DNA of 64,000 nucleotides from Aureimonas sp. AU22 (GTDB taxonomy: Bacteria > Pseudomonadota > Alphaproteobacteria > Rhizobiales > Rhizobiaceae). Below, piece after piece: positions 1-8,912 of the stretch. The stretch spans positions 62,001 to 126,000 of the forward strand of contig NZ_BBWJ01000026.1 in NCBI RefSeq assembly GCF_001463745.1, given 5' to 3'. Below the pieces are notes generated by a model. That model was not told the DNA's origin, did not search any database, and was given only the letters and a program-made list of their open reading frames with translations. Within the stretch, counting starts at the first letter, position 1, and the number at the start of each line of letters is the position of its first letter. Made by a program: the position numbers and the translations under genes.

Positions 1-2103
1 CTGCGACAGCGCGGACGCGCCCGGCGCGAACGGCAGGAGCCATTCCTCCAGCGTCGCCAGCAGCGTCTCGTCGTCCGCGTCCGGCCAACCGGCCTCGGCA
101 CCATAGGCGGGCTGGAGGAAGCGCAGCCGCGCCAGGAGCCGTTCGCCGTCCTTGCCCCAGGGCAGCCTGCTGAGGCCGAGCTCGCGGATGCCGGCCATCA
201 GGGCGCGCGCCGTGGCCTCGCCCGCTGGTGTCGGCAGGGGGGCCTCGGCCAGCACCGCGCGGCCGAGGCGGCGTACCCGCCGGGCGCGCACGGAACGGCT
301 GGCGGGATCGAAGGACAGGGTTTCCTCCTCCACGATGCGTTGCGCGAGAAGCTGGTCGAGCCGCGCCTTGTCGATCGCGGCCGCCGCGCGGATGCGCCCC
401 GTCCGCTGGCTCGCGCCCGTCGACACGCCCCCGAGATCGGCCACCACCAGCGCCGGCTCGCGCGACAGGGCGTGCGACGCCTCCAGCACGCCGCCGCGCC
501 CGTTGGACAGGAGGAACGAGCCGGGCGCGCCGCGCGCGAGCGCCACCCGGTCGGGATAGGCGAGCGACAGGAGCGCGCCGGCATCGTCGTCGTCCAATGG
601 GTCGGCAAGCGGCAGCAGGGCAAGCGCGGCGATGCGCCCGGCCAGGGCCTCCGCCGAACGGGCGCGGGGGCTGCGGTCGGCGCGCCAGCCGCGCAGCCGC
701 TCGGCAAGATCCACCGAGGGGCCGCCGAGGCCGGGCTCGGTGAGAAGGACGGCGAGGCGCGCCGCCTCGCGACGCGCGCTTCCTGCGGCCGCGCCCGCGA
801 CCATGCAGCCCAAGCGCGGCGGCAGGGGCAGGGCGCGCATCGCCTCGCCGACCGGGGTCATCAGGCCTTCGCCATCGAGGGCGCCGAGTTCGCGCAGCAG
901 CGCACGGGCCTCCCCGACCGCCGGAGCCGGCGGCGGGTCGAGGAAGCGGAGCGTCGCGGGCTCGCGGACGCCGAAGGCGAGGGCATCCAGAACCAGAGCC
1001 GACAGGTCGCTCGACAGGATCTCGGGCCGGTCGAACGGCTCGAGCGCCGCGGTCTGCTCGGCCCGCCACAGGCGGATCGCCTCGCCCGGCGCGGTGCGCC
1101 CCGCACGGCCCGCCCGCTGCTCGGCGGAGGCACGCGAGACGCGCACCGTTTCCAGCCGCTGCAACCCGGTCGCCGGCTCGAACACCGGCTGGCGCTTGAG
1201 GCCGGAATCCACCACCGTCGTCACGCCGTCGATGGTGATCGAGGTTTCCGCGATCGTGGTGGCGAGCACGACCTTGCGGCGGCCCGCCGGTGCCGGGCGG
1301 ATGGCGAGGTCCTGGGCGGCCCCCTCCAGGCGGCCGAAGAGCGGGGCGAGGACGACGTCCGCCGGAAGCCGGCCCTCCAGCCGCTCGGCGGTGCGCTCGA
1401 TCTCGCGCTGGCCGGGCAGGAAGGCGAGGATCGACCCGGAGCCGGCGGCGATCTCCTCGCGCACGCAGGCAGCCACCGCGTCCTCCACCGTCTCCGTCGG
1501 TCCCCGGTCGCGGTGGCGCACGGCGACGGGAAAGGCGCGTCCCTGGCTTTCCACCACCGGCGCCTGCCCGAGGAGCCTGGCCACGCGCGCGCCGTCCAGC
1601 GTCGCCGACATGACGAGGAGCTTGAGGTCGGGCCGCAGCGCCTCACGCACGTCGAGCGCGAGCGCGAGCGCGAAATCGCCGTCGAGCGAGCGCTCGTGGA
1701 ACTCGTCGAAGAGGATCGCGGCAACGCCGGAGAGCTCCGGGTCCGACAGGATCATGCGGGTGGCGACACCCTCCGTCACGACCTCGATCCGCGTGGCGGC
1801 CGAGACGCGCGTGTCGAGGCGCATGCGCCAGCCGACCGTGGCGCCGGGCTGCTCGCCCAGGATGTCGGCCATGCGCGAGGCCGCCGCGCGCGCGGCGAGC
1901 CGGCGCGGCTCGACGAGGATGATGCGCCCTTGCGGCAGATCGCCGAGAAGGTGCAGCGGCACCAGCGTCGTCTTGCCGGCGCCGGGCGGCGCGACGAGGA
2001 CGGCGGCCCCGTGCGCGGCGAGCGCGGCGCTCAACTGCGGCAGGACAGCGGCGACGGGAAGGGCGGGGAGCGCGGGGGCGGCGGGCATCGCGGCGTTGTG
2101 CAT
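1..2103 (-). CDS. hrpB: ATP-dependent helicase HrpB (C-terminus cut by window edge)
   Basis: Reading the minus strand from an ATG at 2103 gives 701 codons without a stop up to base 1, so about the last 120 residues of this normally ~820-residue DExH helicase lie outside. Walker A (APPGAGKTT) is at residues 38-46 and the DEFH box at 133-136. A QRAGRAGR helicase motif VI follows near residue 330, then the helicase-associated and HrpB C-terminal regions. HrpB proteins are RNA-type DEAH helicases of poorly defined role. It is alone in its transcription unit as far as visible and lies 29 bp downstream of the DUF1345 gene. A later Met at residue 6 is a possible start. Confidence 0.95.
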   Translation of the reverse strand, partial: MHNAAMPAAPALPALPVAAVLPQLSAALAAHGAAVLVAPPGAGKTTLVPLHLLGDLPQGRIILVEPRRLAARAAASRMADILGEQPGATVGWRMRLDTRVSAATRIEVVTEGVATRMILSDPELSGVAAILFDEFHERSLDGDFALALALDVREALRPDLKLLVMSATLDGARVARLLGQAPVVESQGRAFPVAVRHRDRGPTETVEDAVAACVREEIAAGSGSILAFLPGQREIERTAERLEGRLPADVVLAPLFGRLEGAAQDLAIRPAPAGRRKVVLATTIAETSITIDGVTTVVDSGLKRQPVFEPATGLQRLETVRVSRASAEQRAGRAGRTAPGEAIRLWRAEQTAALEPFDRPEILSSDLSALVLDALAFGVREPATLRFLDPPPAPAVGEARALLRELGALDGEGLMTPVGEAMRALPLPPRLGCMVAGAAAGSARREAARLAVLLTEPGLGGPSVDLAERLRGWRADRSPRARSAEALAGRIAALALLPLADPLDDDDAGALLSLAYPDRVALARGAPGSFLLSNGRGGVLEASHALSREPALVVADLGGVSTGASQRTGRIRAAAAIDKARLDQLLAQRIVEEETLSFDPASRSVRARRVRRLGRAVLAEAPLPTPAGEATARALMAGIRELGLSRLPWGKDGERLLARLRFLQPAYGAEAGWPDADDETLLATLEEWLLPFAPGASALSQ

Positions 2104-2132
2104 GAGGCGGCGCGACCTTGTCCAGCCAAGCG

Positions 2133-2837
2133 TCAGATCACGCTGGCGCCCACGTTGACGGCGAGCGCCAGGACCGTCGTGTTGAACAGGAAGGCCAGGA
2201 TCGTGTGGGCGAGCACGAGTTCGCGCATGCCCTTGGTCGTGACCGCGACGTCCGAGGTCTGGCATGCGGCGCCCATGGTGAAGGCGAAGTACAGGAAGTC
2301 GCCGTAGTCGGGCGTTCCGTCGCCACCGGGAAAGTCCAGGCCGCCTTCGGCATCGGCCCGCGCATAGAATTCCCCGGCATAGTGCAGCGTCATCACCACC
2401 TGCGTCGCCGTCCAGGAGAGGAGGATGGTCGCGCCCGCGAGCGCGAGACGCCAGGGGTCCGGGTTGTGGTCGTCCAGCCCGTGCAGCTCGGCCGCGATGG
2501 CGCAGAAGCTCGCGGCGATCGCAAGGCCGGTGAGAAGCAGGATGGCCCGGCGCCCCTCGTCCTGACGCCTTGCGCGGCGGCGCAGGTCGCCCGTGTCCGT
2601 CGCGCGCACCATCATGTGCGCGATGACGCCGAGATAGAACACGACGCCGACGTCCCAGCCGAGGAGGACACGGGTGGTGAAGTCCAGTGCGCGCGGGGTC
2701 AGAAAGGTCACGGCGACGGCGAGGACAGCCGCCATGATGAGCCGGGGGCGCGCGCGCATGCCGCGCACGAAGGCGCGGTGAAAGGTGTGGGACCCGGGTT
2801 TGGCGGTCATCGGGCGCTCCCCGTCCGTCTCTACCAT
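2133..2837 (-). CDS. DUF1345 family inner-membrane protein
   Basis: The product has 234 residues with about five hydrophobic segments and matches the DUF1345 family, including the conserved FLYFAFTMGAACQTSDVAV stretch. Its function is unknown. The ATG at 2837 is preceded by GGGGAG with good spacing; a second ATG at 2810 also has GGGGAG, so a 225-residue form is possible. An upstream extension to 2936 is open but would overlap the promoter region of the divergent SDR gene and carries no family sequence. It may be co-transcribed with hrpB, which starts 29 bp after its stop. Confidence 0.85.
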   Translation of the reverse strand: MVETDGERPMTAKPGSHTFHRAFVRGMRARPRLIMAAVLAVAVTFLTPRALDFTTRVLLGWDVGVVFYLGVIAHMMVRATDTGDLRRRARRQDEGRRAILLLTGLAIAASFCAIAAELHGLDDHNPDPWRLALAGATILLSWTATQVVMTLHYAGEFYARADAEGGLDFPGGDGTPDYGDFLYFAFTMGAACQTSDVAVTTKGMRELVLAHTILAFLFNTTVLALAVNVGASVI

Positions 2838-2950
2838 GATGTTCCGCTCCCCGCGATCAAATGACGGTTCGCGCCGGGCGACGGATCGGCTAAAGGATGG
2901 TCCGGTCCGCGGCAACGGCTTGCGGCCGACGCCCAATCGCGAGTGACCCG

Positions 2951-3730
2951 ATGTCCCAGCCCACCGTCGACGCCGCCTCCACCGCCCCCGCCGGTGCCCG
3001 CCCGACGCTGGTGCTGACCGGCGCCTCGCGCGGCATCGGCCATGCGACGGTGAAGCGGTTCTCGCGCGAGGGCTGGCGCGTGATCACCTGCTCGCGCCAG
3101 GATTTCGCGGCCGACTGTCCCTGGCCGGCAGGCCCCGAGGACCACATCAAGGTGGACCTGTCGGACCCCGAGGACGTCGGCTACGCGGTGTCGGAGATCC
3201 GCCAGCGGCTGCAGTCCGGCGGCGGCAAGCTGCAGGCGCTGGTCAACAATGCCGCGATCAGCCCCAAGGCCGACAAGGGCGCGCGGATGGACTCGATCCG
3301 CACGCCGATGCACGTCTGGCGCGACGTGTTCCAGGTGAACTTCTTCGCCCCCATCATGCTGGCGCGCGGCCTCCACCAGGAACTGGCGGCGGCGGGCGGG
3401 TCGATCGTCAACGTGACGTCGATCGTCGGCAGCCGCGTCCACCCCTTCGCCGGCACCGCCTATGCGACGTCGAAGGCCGCGCTGGCCTCGTTGACGCGCG
3501 AGATGGCGGCCGACTTCGGGCCGGACGGCATCCGCGTCAACGCGATCGCGCCGGGCGAGATCGACACGGCGATCCTGTCGCCCGGCACCGAGAAGATCGT
3601 CGAGCAGATCCCGATGCGCCGCCTCGGCAAGACCGCGGAAGTGGCCGACATCATCTATTTCCTCTGCTCCGGCCAGGCGTCCTACGTGAACGGGGCCGAG
3701 ATCCACATCAACGGCGGCCAGCACGTCTGA
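2951..3730 (+). CDS. SDR family NAD(P)-dependent oxidoreductase
   Basis: A classical short-chain dehydrogenase of 259 residues. The Rossmann motif TGASRGIG is at 23-30, VNNAA at 98-102, and the catalytic residues are Ser157, Tyr171 and Lys175 (YATSK). The C-terminal INGGQHV is typical of FabG-like enzymes. The substrate cannot be told from sequence. The ATG at 2951 fits the family N-terminus; an in-frame start at 2897 would add 18 residues of non-family sequence. It faces away from the DUF1345 gene and converges with the HdeD-like gene, leaving only 3 bp between the two stops. Confidence 0.9.
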   Translation: MSQPTVDAASTAPAGARPTLVLTGASRGIGHATVKRFSREGWRVITCSRQDFAADCPWPAGPEDHIKVDLSDPEDVGYAVSEIRQRLQSGGGKLQALVNNAAISPKADKGARMDSIRTPMHVWRDVFQVNFFAPIMLARGLHQELAAAGGSIVNVTSIVGSRVHPFAGTAYATSKAALASLTREMAADFGPDGIRVNAIAPGEIDTAILSPGTEKIVEQIPMRRLGKTAEVADIIYFLCSGQASYVNGAEIHINGGQHV

Positions 3731-3733
3731 GCC

Positions 3734-4306
3734 TCACCGCGCCCGCAGCGCGGCGAAGAGAAGGCTGGTGCCGGAGCTGATCAGCGAGATGCCGAGGAAA
3801 AGCCCGACGGCCCAGACCGCGGTGCCGGGCAGTCCGACCACGAGGAACAGCGCGAGGCCGATGTTGACGACGCCGGCCAGCGCCAGGAGCCAGAACTGGC
3901 CGCCCGAGACGCGGAAGGCGTTGGCCATGGCGAAGGTCGCAAGGCCGAGAAGCATGAGATAGACGGCGAGCATCGTGGTGAGCGCCACCGCGCCGGCGAA
4001 CGGGTCGGCGATGATGAGGATGCCGAGCGCCAGCGTGACGATGCCGATGAGGAGACCGGTTCCGCGGCCGCCGAACTCACGCCCCGCCCGAACCGTCGCC
4101 GCCAGCCCGACGACGCCCAGCGCCGCCAGAAGCCAGCCGAAGAAGATCGTCGAGGCCAGCGTCGCGGCGAAAGGCACGAGGATCGCGAGCGCACCGGCGA
4201 CGATCATCAGCACGGCCTGAACGCTGTAGCCTTTCCAGTGGTTGTGGAGATGCCGCCGGACGTCGCGCTCGAGTTCGCCCGTCGGCGTCAGCGTGGCAGG
4301 GGCCAT
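3734..4306 (-). CDS. HdeD family membrane protein (DUF308)
   Basis: A 190-residue protein with a short basic N-terminus and six hydrophobic segments, typical of the HdeD/DUF308 family. E. coli HdeD is linked to acid resistance, and alphaproteobacterial homologues are often induced by general stress. This gene has an exact GGAAC-N16-CGTT EcfG-type promoter 50-75 bp upstream, which supports a stress role. The ATG at 4306 follows an unremarkable leader. It converges with the upstream SDR gene. Confidence 0.9.
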   Translation of the reverse strand: MAPATLTPTGELERDVRRHLHNHWKGYSVQAVLMIVAGALAILVPFAATLASTIFFGWLLAALGVVGLAATVRAGREFGGRGTGLLIGIVTLALGILIIADPFAGAVALTTMLAVYLMLLGLATFAMANAFRVSGGQFWLLALAGVVNIGLALFLVVGLPGTAVWAVGLFLGISLISSGTSLLFAALRAR

Positions 4307-4355
4307 GGTGCGGTCTTCCTCGTGCGGGTTTCGGCTCGTCGGTCGTTGGCCGACG

Positions 4356-4380
4356 AACGTTCCGCAGGCGGAATGGTTCC
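4356..4380 (-). promoter_or_regulatory. EcfG-type general stress promoter for the hdeD-like gene
   Basis: Read on the minus strand, GGAAC (4380-4376) is followed after exactly 16 bases by CGTT (4359-4356). This is a full match to the alphaproteobacterial general-stress sigma factor consensus GGAAC-N16/17-CGTT. The predicted transcript would start about 40 bp before the ATG at 4306. The motif match is seen directly; its use by EcfG is inferred. Confidence 0.75.
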
Positions 4381-4434
4381 CCGCGCCGTGTTGCGCCCCA
4401 CCGGGCCGGCCTCGTCGCTTCGAGCCGGGCCGCT

Positions 4435-5016
4435 CTAGCCGCCCTGCCGGCCGAGCGCGCGCGAGGCGTCGAGCAGGCGGTCGAGAAGATCGTCGAGATG
4501 CTGGCGGGCGAGGGGGTCGACGATCCGGCCCCGCGCGTCGAACGCAGTCTCGCCCCCGCGGAGGCGGACCTCGGCGGTGACGACGTCGGCGCCGAGCGCG
4601 GCGAAAACGGCGCGCATCTGCGCGATCGCCGATCGCCCGTCCTCGCTTCCCGTGCCGACGCCCGCCAGTGCTACCACCAGCCGGGCAAAGGGCGGGCGTC
4701 CCGAAGGGTCCGCCGCGCCGGCCGCCGCCGCCTAGTCGAGCGCGTTCTTGAGGGCGGCGGGCGGCCCCGCGTTGATCTCGGGCGAGGTGACGAGGAGCCC
4801 GTCCTGGAGGGCGAGCCGCTGCGCGAGGAGCCGCGCGTTCTGCGGCGCCTCGCCGCTCTCCGCACCCTCAAAGAAGGGGAGGGGATAATCGGCAAGGCTC
4901 GCGGACGTCAGCGCCGCGTCGGTCAGCGACAGGGCGCGCGTCGCCTCGAGCGCCAGGCGCGCGGCGGGCGACCCGGCGGCCGTGTCCCCGGCGAGGACCA
5001 GAAGGCGCGAGATCAA
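4435..5016 (-). pseudogene. NADPH-dependent FMN reductase family gene interrupted by in-frame TAG
   Basis: Codons 1-94 encode the N-terminal half of a flavodoxin-fold NADPH-dependent FMN reductase (SRLLVLAGDT near the start, ending with the conserved KNALD). Codon 95, at 4734-4732, is TAG. Translation in the same frame continues with a normal second half (VVALAGVGTG, then AFDARGRIVDP) to a stop at 4435. The family has Trp after KNALD, so one base change from TGG to TAG explains the break. The start is taken as a TTG at 5016 that overlaps the stop of the methyltransferase gene. It could be a recent pseudogene, a sequencing error or a read-through site. Confidence 0.75.
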
Positions 5017-5627
5017 TGCAGCGGCCGCGCACCGGTGCGCGAATAGATCCAGACACGGGCCGGCGGGATGTTGTCCCAGACGATGTCGGAGGCGGAGGCG
5101 TCGAAGCGGCCGGCCACCGGCTTCACCGGCGGTTTCCAGAGATAGGACAGCTGCGTGAGGTTGCCGCCCGGCAGCAGGCGGTCGAAATACCGGCCGAAGA
5201 GGGCCTGCCGCTCTCCTTGCGGGAGCTTGACGATCGGGATGGCGAAGAGGATGGCGGCGAATTTCGTGGCGCCCCCGTCCCCCAGCGTTGCGTCGAGGTC
5301 GAAGCCGTCGCCCCGGACGACGTTGACCGCCGGAAAGCGCTCCTTCAGCGTGCGGGCGAACTCGGCGTCGTATTCGATGGAGGTGATGCGGGCGGGATCG
5401 ACGCCGGCATCCAGAAGCGCCCGGGTGACGCAGCCGAGCCCCGGTCCGAGTTCCAGGATCGGTCCCTCGACATGGGTCGTCGCCGAGGCGACCATGGTCG
5501 CGCAGTAGTGCGCCGACGAGGGAGCGACGGCGCCCATCTTGATGGGGTTGCGGACCCATGTGCCGAAGAAGCGCGCCAGATCCTTCCGGCGCTCCCGTGC
5601 CGCGTCCTGTCCCATGCGTCCGCTCAT
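5013..5627 (-). CDS. PmtA-like SAM-dependent phospholipid N-methyltransferase (copy 1)
   Basis: A 204-residue class I methyltransferase. The N-terminal FFGTWVRNPIKMGAVAPSS and the glycine-rich SAM site ILELGPGLG are typical of rhizobial PmtA and related LafC-like proteins. Those that have been tested methylate phosphatidylethanolamine or dimethyladenosine-like substrates. It is paralogous to the next gene upstream on the same strand. A second Met at residue 5 is an alternative start. Its stop overlaps the TTG start of the broken FMN reductase, suggesting translational coupling. Whether this copy makes phosphatidylcholine cannot be decided here. Confidence 0.8.
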   Translation of the reverse strand: MSGRMGQDAARERRKDLARFFGTWVRNPIKMGAVAPSSAHYCATMVASATTHVEGPILELGPGLGCVTRALLDAGVDPARITSIEYDAEFARTLKERFPAVNVVRGDGFDLDATLGDGGATKFAAILFAIPIVKLPQGERQALFGRYFDRLLPGGNLTQLSYLWKPPVKPVAGRFDASASDIVWDNIPPARVWIYSRTGARPLH

Positions 5628-5687
5628 GATCGTCTCCGTTTTCGACCCAAGGCTCGGCGAGCCCGTATGCGCCCCGTGCTTAACCCA

Positions 5688-6344
5688 TCATCTTGGCACT
5701 GCGACGAAGGCCGGCAATCCTCCGGCCGACGGCGAGGCCTCGTTTCGCCGATACGTGATGACGCGGGCCGGCGGCAGGTTCCGCTTGATCCAGGGCGAGA
5801 CCGCGACGTCCGCATCGACGAGTGTCGCGCGCACCGGGGCCGAGAGGGCATAGGAGAACTGGATGAACGGGGCGCCGGGCGGCAGGAGGTCGAGATAGCC
5901 GGCCACCGCACGGACCCGTTCGGGCTCCGGCTTGGTCATCAGCGGCAGGCTGGAGACCACCGCGCGCAAGCGTCGCTCGCGCAGGAAGCCGGCGAGCGCG
6001 GGCGGCGGCTCGTAGGCATCGCCCTGGAGTACGTGGACGCGGGGGAAACGGGCCCGCAGAAGGGTGCAGAACTCCGGCTGGTATTCGAGGCAGACCAAGT
6101 TTTCGGGCGCGATGCCGGCCTCGAGAAGGCCGGCGGTGACGACGCCGGTGCCGGGGCCGAGCTCGACTACGATGCCATCGGACGGCTCGGCCGGTACGGC
6201 CTCGGCCATGCGGCGAGCGAGCGCGCGAGACGAGGGCGAGACCGCCCCGATCTTCAGCGGGTTGCGCAGCCAGCCGCGGATGAAGGCGGCGTCCGCCTGG
6301 GTCCGCAAGCGATGTTCGCGTCCGTCCACGCCGGGCCCTCCCAT
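5688..6344 (-). CDS. PmtA-like SAM-dependent phospholipid N-methyltransferase (copy 2)
   Basis: A 218-residue class I methyltransferase with FIRGWLRNPLKIGAVSPSS near the N-terminus and the SAM loop VVELGPGTG. It shares the same block order as the neighbouring copy, including a PPAR motif near the C-terminus. The ATG at 6344 has GGGAGGA seven bases upstream. It begins 20 bp after the dnaJ stop on the same strand, so it may be read from the dnaJ transcript. The two copies are diverged, so this is an old duplication or two functionally distinct enzymes. Confidence 0.82.
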   Translation of the reverse strand: MGGPGVDGREHRLRTQADAAFIRGWLRNPLKIGAVSPSSRALARRMAEAVPAEPSDGIVVELGPGTGVVTAGLLEAGIAPENLVCLEYQPEFCTLLRARFPRVHVLQGDAYEPPPALAGFLRERRLRAVVSSLPLMTKPEPERVRAVAGYLDLLPPGAPFIQFSYALSAPVRATLVDADVAVSPWIKRNLPPARVITYRRNEASPSAGGLPAFVAVPR

Positions 6345-6364
6345 CGCTGCGTCCTCCCGGCGTC

Positions 6365-7534
6365 TCAGTCGCTGAGGCCTTCGAAGAAGTCCTTCATGCG
6401 CGAGAAGAAGCCGGTGGACTGCGGCGAGTTCTCCGAGGAGGAAATGTCCTCGAACTCCTGAAGGAGCTCGCGCTGGCGGCGCGACAGGCTCTGGGGCGTC
6501 TCGATCGAGATCTGGATGAAGAGGTCGCCCGTCTGGGTCGAGCGCAGCACCGGCATGCCCTTGCCCTTGACCCGGAACTGCTTGCCGTACTGCGTGCCTT
6601 CGGGAACCTTGACGCGCGATTTCGCCCCGTCGAGCGTCGTCACCTCGAAGGAGCCGCCGAGCGCGGCGGTGGTCATCGAGATCGGCACCTTGCAGAAGAG
6701 GTCCGCCCCGTCGCGCTGGAAGAACTCGTGCGGCTTCACCGACAGGAAGATGTAGAGGTCGCCCGCCGGACCGCCGCGCAGGCCCGCCTCGCCCTCGCCG
6801 GCGAGGCGAATGCGCGTGCCGTCCTCGATGCCGGCCGGGATGTTGACCGACAGGTTGCGCTCCTCCGGCAGGCGCCCGTCGCCGCCGCACTTGCCGCAGG
6901 GGTCGGCGATGATCTCGCCGCGGCCGGCGCAGGTCGGGCAGGTGCGCTCGATGGAGAAGAAGCCTTGCGCCGCGCGCACCCGGCCGACGCCGCCGCAGGT
7001 CGGGCAGGCTTTCGGCGCGGTGCCCGTCTTGGCGCCCGTGCCGTTGCACTGGTCGCACTGGATCGTGGTCGGCACGCCGATCTCGGCGGTCTTGCCGCCG
7101 AAGGCCTCCTCGAGGCTGATCTCCATGTTGTAGCGCAGGTCCGAGCCGCGCTCGCGGCCCGACTGGCCGCCGCCCTGGCGACGACCGCCGCCGCGCCCGT
7201 TCATCATCTCGCCGAAGATGTCGTCGAAGATGTCGGCCATGGAGGACGCGAAGTCGCCGCGCCCGGCGCCCGCGCCCCCGTTCTGGAACGCGGCGTGGCC
7301 GAAGCGATCGTAGGCGGCGCGCTTCTGCGGGTCCTTCAGGACCTCGTAGGCTTCGCCGATCTCCTTGAACTTCAGCTCCGACGCCGCATCGCCGGGATTC
7401 TTGTCCGGGTGATACTGCATGGCGAGCTTGCGGAACGCGGCCTTCAGGGTCTTGTCGTCGCAACCCTTCACGACGCCGAGCGTCTCGTAGTAATCGACCT
7501 TTACGGACAAGCGTATCACCGTTCTCGAGGGCAT
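6365..7534 (-). CDS. dnaJ: Molecular chaperone DnaJ
   Basis: Type I Hsp40 and co-chaperone of DnaK. The J domain carries HPD (YHPDKNPGD), followed by a Gly-rich region, four CxxCxGxG zinc motifs ([32 protein letters not shown]) and the substrate-binding C-terminal domains. The ATG at 7534 gives 389 residues but has no clear ribosome site. A TTG at 7510 gives 381 residues starting [13 protein letters not shown], closer to family length, and may be the true start. Unusually, dnaK is not adjacent: an acyltransferase and a chemotaxis receptor gene lie between. Confidence 0.97.
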   Translation of the reverse strand: MPSRTVIRLSVKVDYYETLGVVKGCDDKTLKAAFRKLAMQYHPDKNPGDAASELKFKEIGEAYEVLKDPQKRAAYDRFGHAAFQNGGAGAGRGDFASSMADIFDDIFGEMMNGRGGGRRQGGGQSGRERGSDLRYNMEISLEEAFGGKTAEIGVPTTIQCDQCNGTGAKTGTAPKACPTCGGVGRVRAAQGFFSIERTCPTCAGRGEIIADPCGKCGGDGRLPEERNLSVNIPAGIEDGTRIRLAGEGEAGLRGGPAGDLYIFLSVKPHEFFQRDGADLFCKVPISMTTAALGGSFEVTTLDGAKSRVKVPEGTQYGKQFRVKGKGMPVLRSTQTGDLFIQISIETPQSLSRRQRELLQEFEDISSSENSPQSTGFFSRMKDFFEGLSD

Positions 7535-7691
7535 CGGACAGGGGCGTCCGGTGCGGTCATGACGTGGGACGGGCTTCACGAGGCGAAGGCCCGTCGCGCC
7601 CGGATGTAGGCGTGGACGGGCCGCGTTACCATAGGACGGCGTTCAGCAAAAGCCGGTGGGGCTGCGCCACGGCCGACCGGCGCGGCGACCG

Positions 7692-8786
7692 TCAGGCCGA
7701 AGCAAGCGACGCGGGCGCGGGCGCGGCGGAGGGCCTCTTCACACCCGCGATGCGCCGGCCGAGGGGGCCGTCGAAGAAGCGGGCGGAGGTCCAGGCGAGC
7801 GCCACCGTCGCGACCATCGGCACGACGAGATAGGGGTAGAAGCCGACCACCGCCATCGGCTCGAGGACGCGGTTCCAAAGCACGGACAGAAACAGCGCCT
7901 CGGCGACGGGGTGCAGCAGGTAGATGCCGAACGACAGGCGCAGGACGCCCATCGCGGGCGCCAGGAACTCGGTCGAGCGCGGCCGCGCGCTTTCCGACAG
8001 ACCGGTCAGGAGGATGGCGAGGAACAGGAGTGCGAGCGTCAGGTGGACGGACTGGTTGGCGGCCATCACCGCGAAGGCGGCCGCCAGCGCCAGGCCGCCC
8101 GGCACATGCGAACGCACCTCGATCGCGCGGCCCGCGACCAGCGCCGCGGCAAGGCCTCCCGCCACGAAATCGGCGAAGGCGCGATAGGCGCCGAACGTGT
8201 TGGCGTCGGTCCAGTGGCCGCTCGGGAACACGCCCTGCGCGCTCCACACTTCCAGAACCGCGATCCAGCCGAACAGGAGAAGGCAGAGGCCGGGCAGGCC
8301 CGCCTCGCGCCAGATCAGGACCACGACGGGAAACAGGAGATAGCAGAAGAACTCCGCGCTCACCGACCAGCTGGGATAGTTGAAGCCGAGATGGTCGGTC
8401 GTGCCCCACGCATGGACCATCGCGAGGTGGAGCGGCAGGTCCGAGAACGCCCAGCGCGCGGGGTCCTGGAACGTCATCAGGCCGAGCGGCCCCGCCAGGC
8501 CGAGGCCGGCGAAGAACAGAAGCGTGACGAGGTGCAGGGGATAGATGCGGGCGAGACGCCGGCGCAGGAAGCGGCGGTAGTCGTTCACCGTCGTCATCCC
8601 GGGCGCATAGCGCGCCGCGATGACGAAGCCCGAGATCATGAAGAAGGCGTCCAGCATCGGAAGGAACCGGTACATGAGGACCGGTCCGACGGCGGCGTCC
8701 GTGCCGGGCGCGAAGAACATGAAATGGTAGACCATCACGAGAACCGCCGCGCAGAAGCGCCAGCAATCGAAGATCCGGTAATGCAT
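7692..8786 (-). CDS. Acyltransferase 3 (OafA-like) membrane protein
   Basis: A 364-residue integral membrane acyltransferase with about ten hydrophobic segments. It starts with the family pattern of an N-terminal helix carrying RFCAAVLVMVYHF, whose His is the expected catalytic one, followed by FFMISGFVIA. This family transfers acetyl or other acyl groups to sugars of surface polysaccharides or lipids. No polysaccharide genes are nearby, so its substrate is unknown. It lies between dnaJ and the receptor gene, same strand, with 157 bp to dnaJ and 126 bp to the receptor. Confidence 0.88.
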   Translation of the reverse strand: MHYRIFDCWRFCAAVLVMVYHFMFFAPGTDAAVGPVLMYRFLPMLDAFFMISGFVIAARYAPGMTTVNDYRRFLRRRLARIYPLHLVTLLFFAGLGLAGPLGLMTFQDPARWAFSDLPLHLAMVHAWGTTDHLGFNYPSWSVSAEFFCYLLFPVVVLIWREAGLPGLCLLLFGWIAVLEVWSAQGVFPSGHWTDANTFGAYRAFADFVAGGLAAALVAGRAIEVRSHVPGGLALAAAFAVMAANQSVHLTLALLFLAILLTGLSESARPRSTEFLAPAMGVLRLSFGIYLLHPVAEALFLSVLWNRVLEPMAVVGFYPYLVVPMVATVALAWTSARFFDGPLGRRIAGVKRPSAAPAPASLASA

Positions 8787-8912
8787 CGACGGTCCTCGTC
8801 GTGGCGTGATGGCCCCTGCCTTACGGTCGCGGCGTGAGGAAACCGTTCACGCCGGGCAAGGCGCGCCGGCGCAAGGCGGCGCGCGAACGCCGCAGCGTTC
8901 GCGACCCCCGCA

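Noticed and set aside
340-2307. Long plus-strand open frame (655 codons)
   Set aside because: It is antisense to hrpB, which shows clear helicase motifs; long opposite frames are expected at this GC content, and the product is Arg/Gly-rich with no family pattern.
4732-4734. Pyrrolysine or programmed read-through at the TAG codon
   Set aside because: No pyl genes or read-through context is visible, and the family has Trp here, so a point mutation or read error is simpler.
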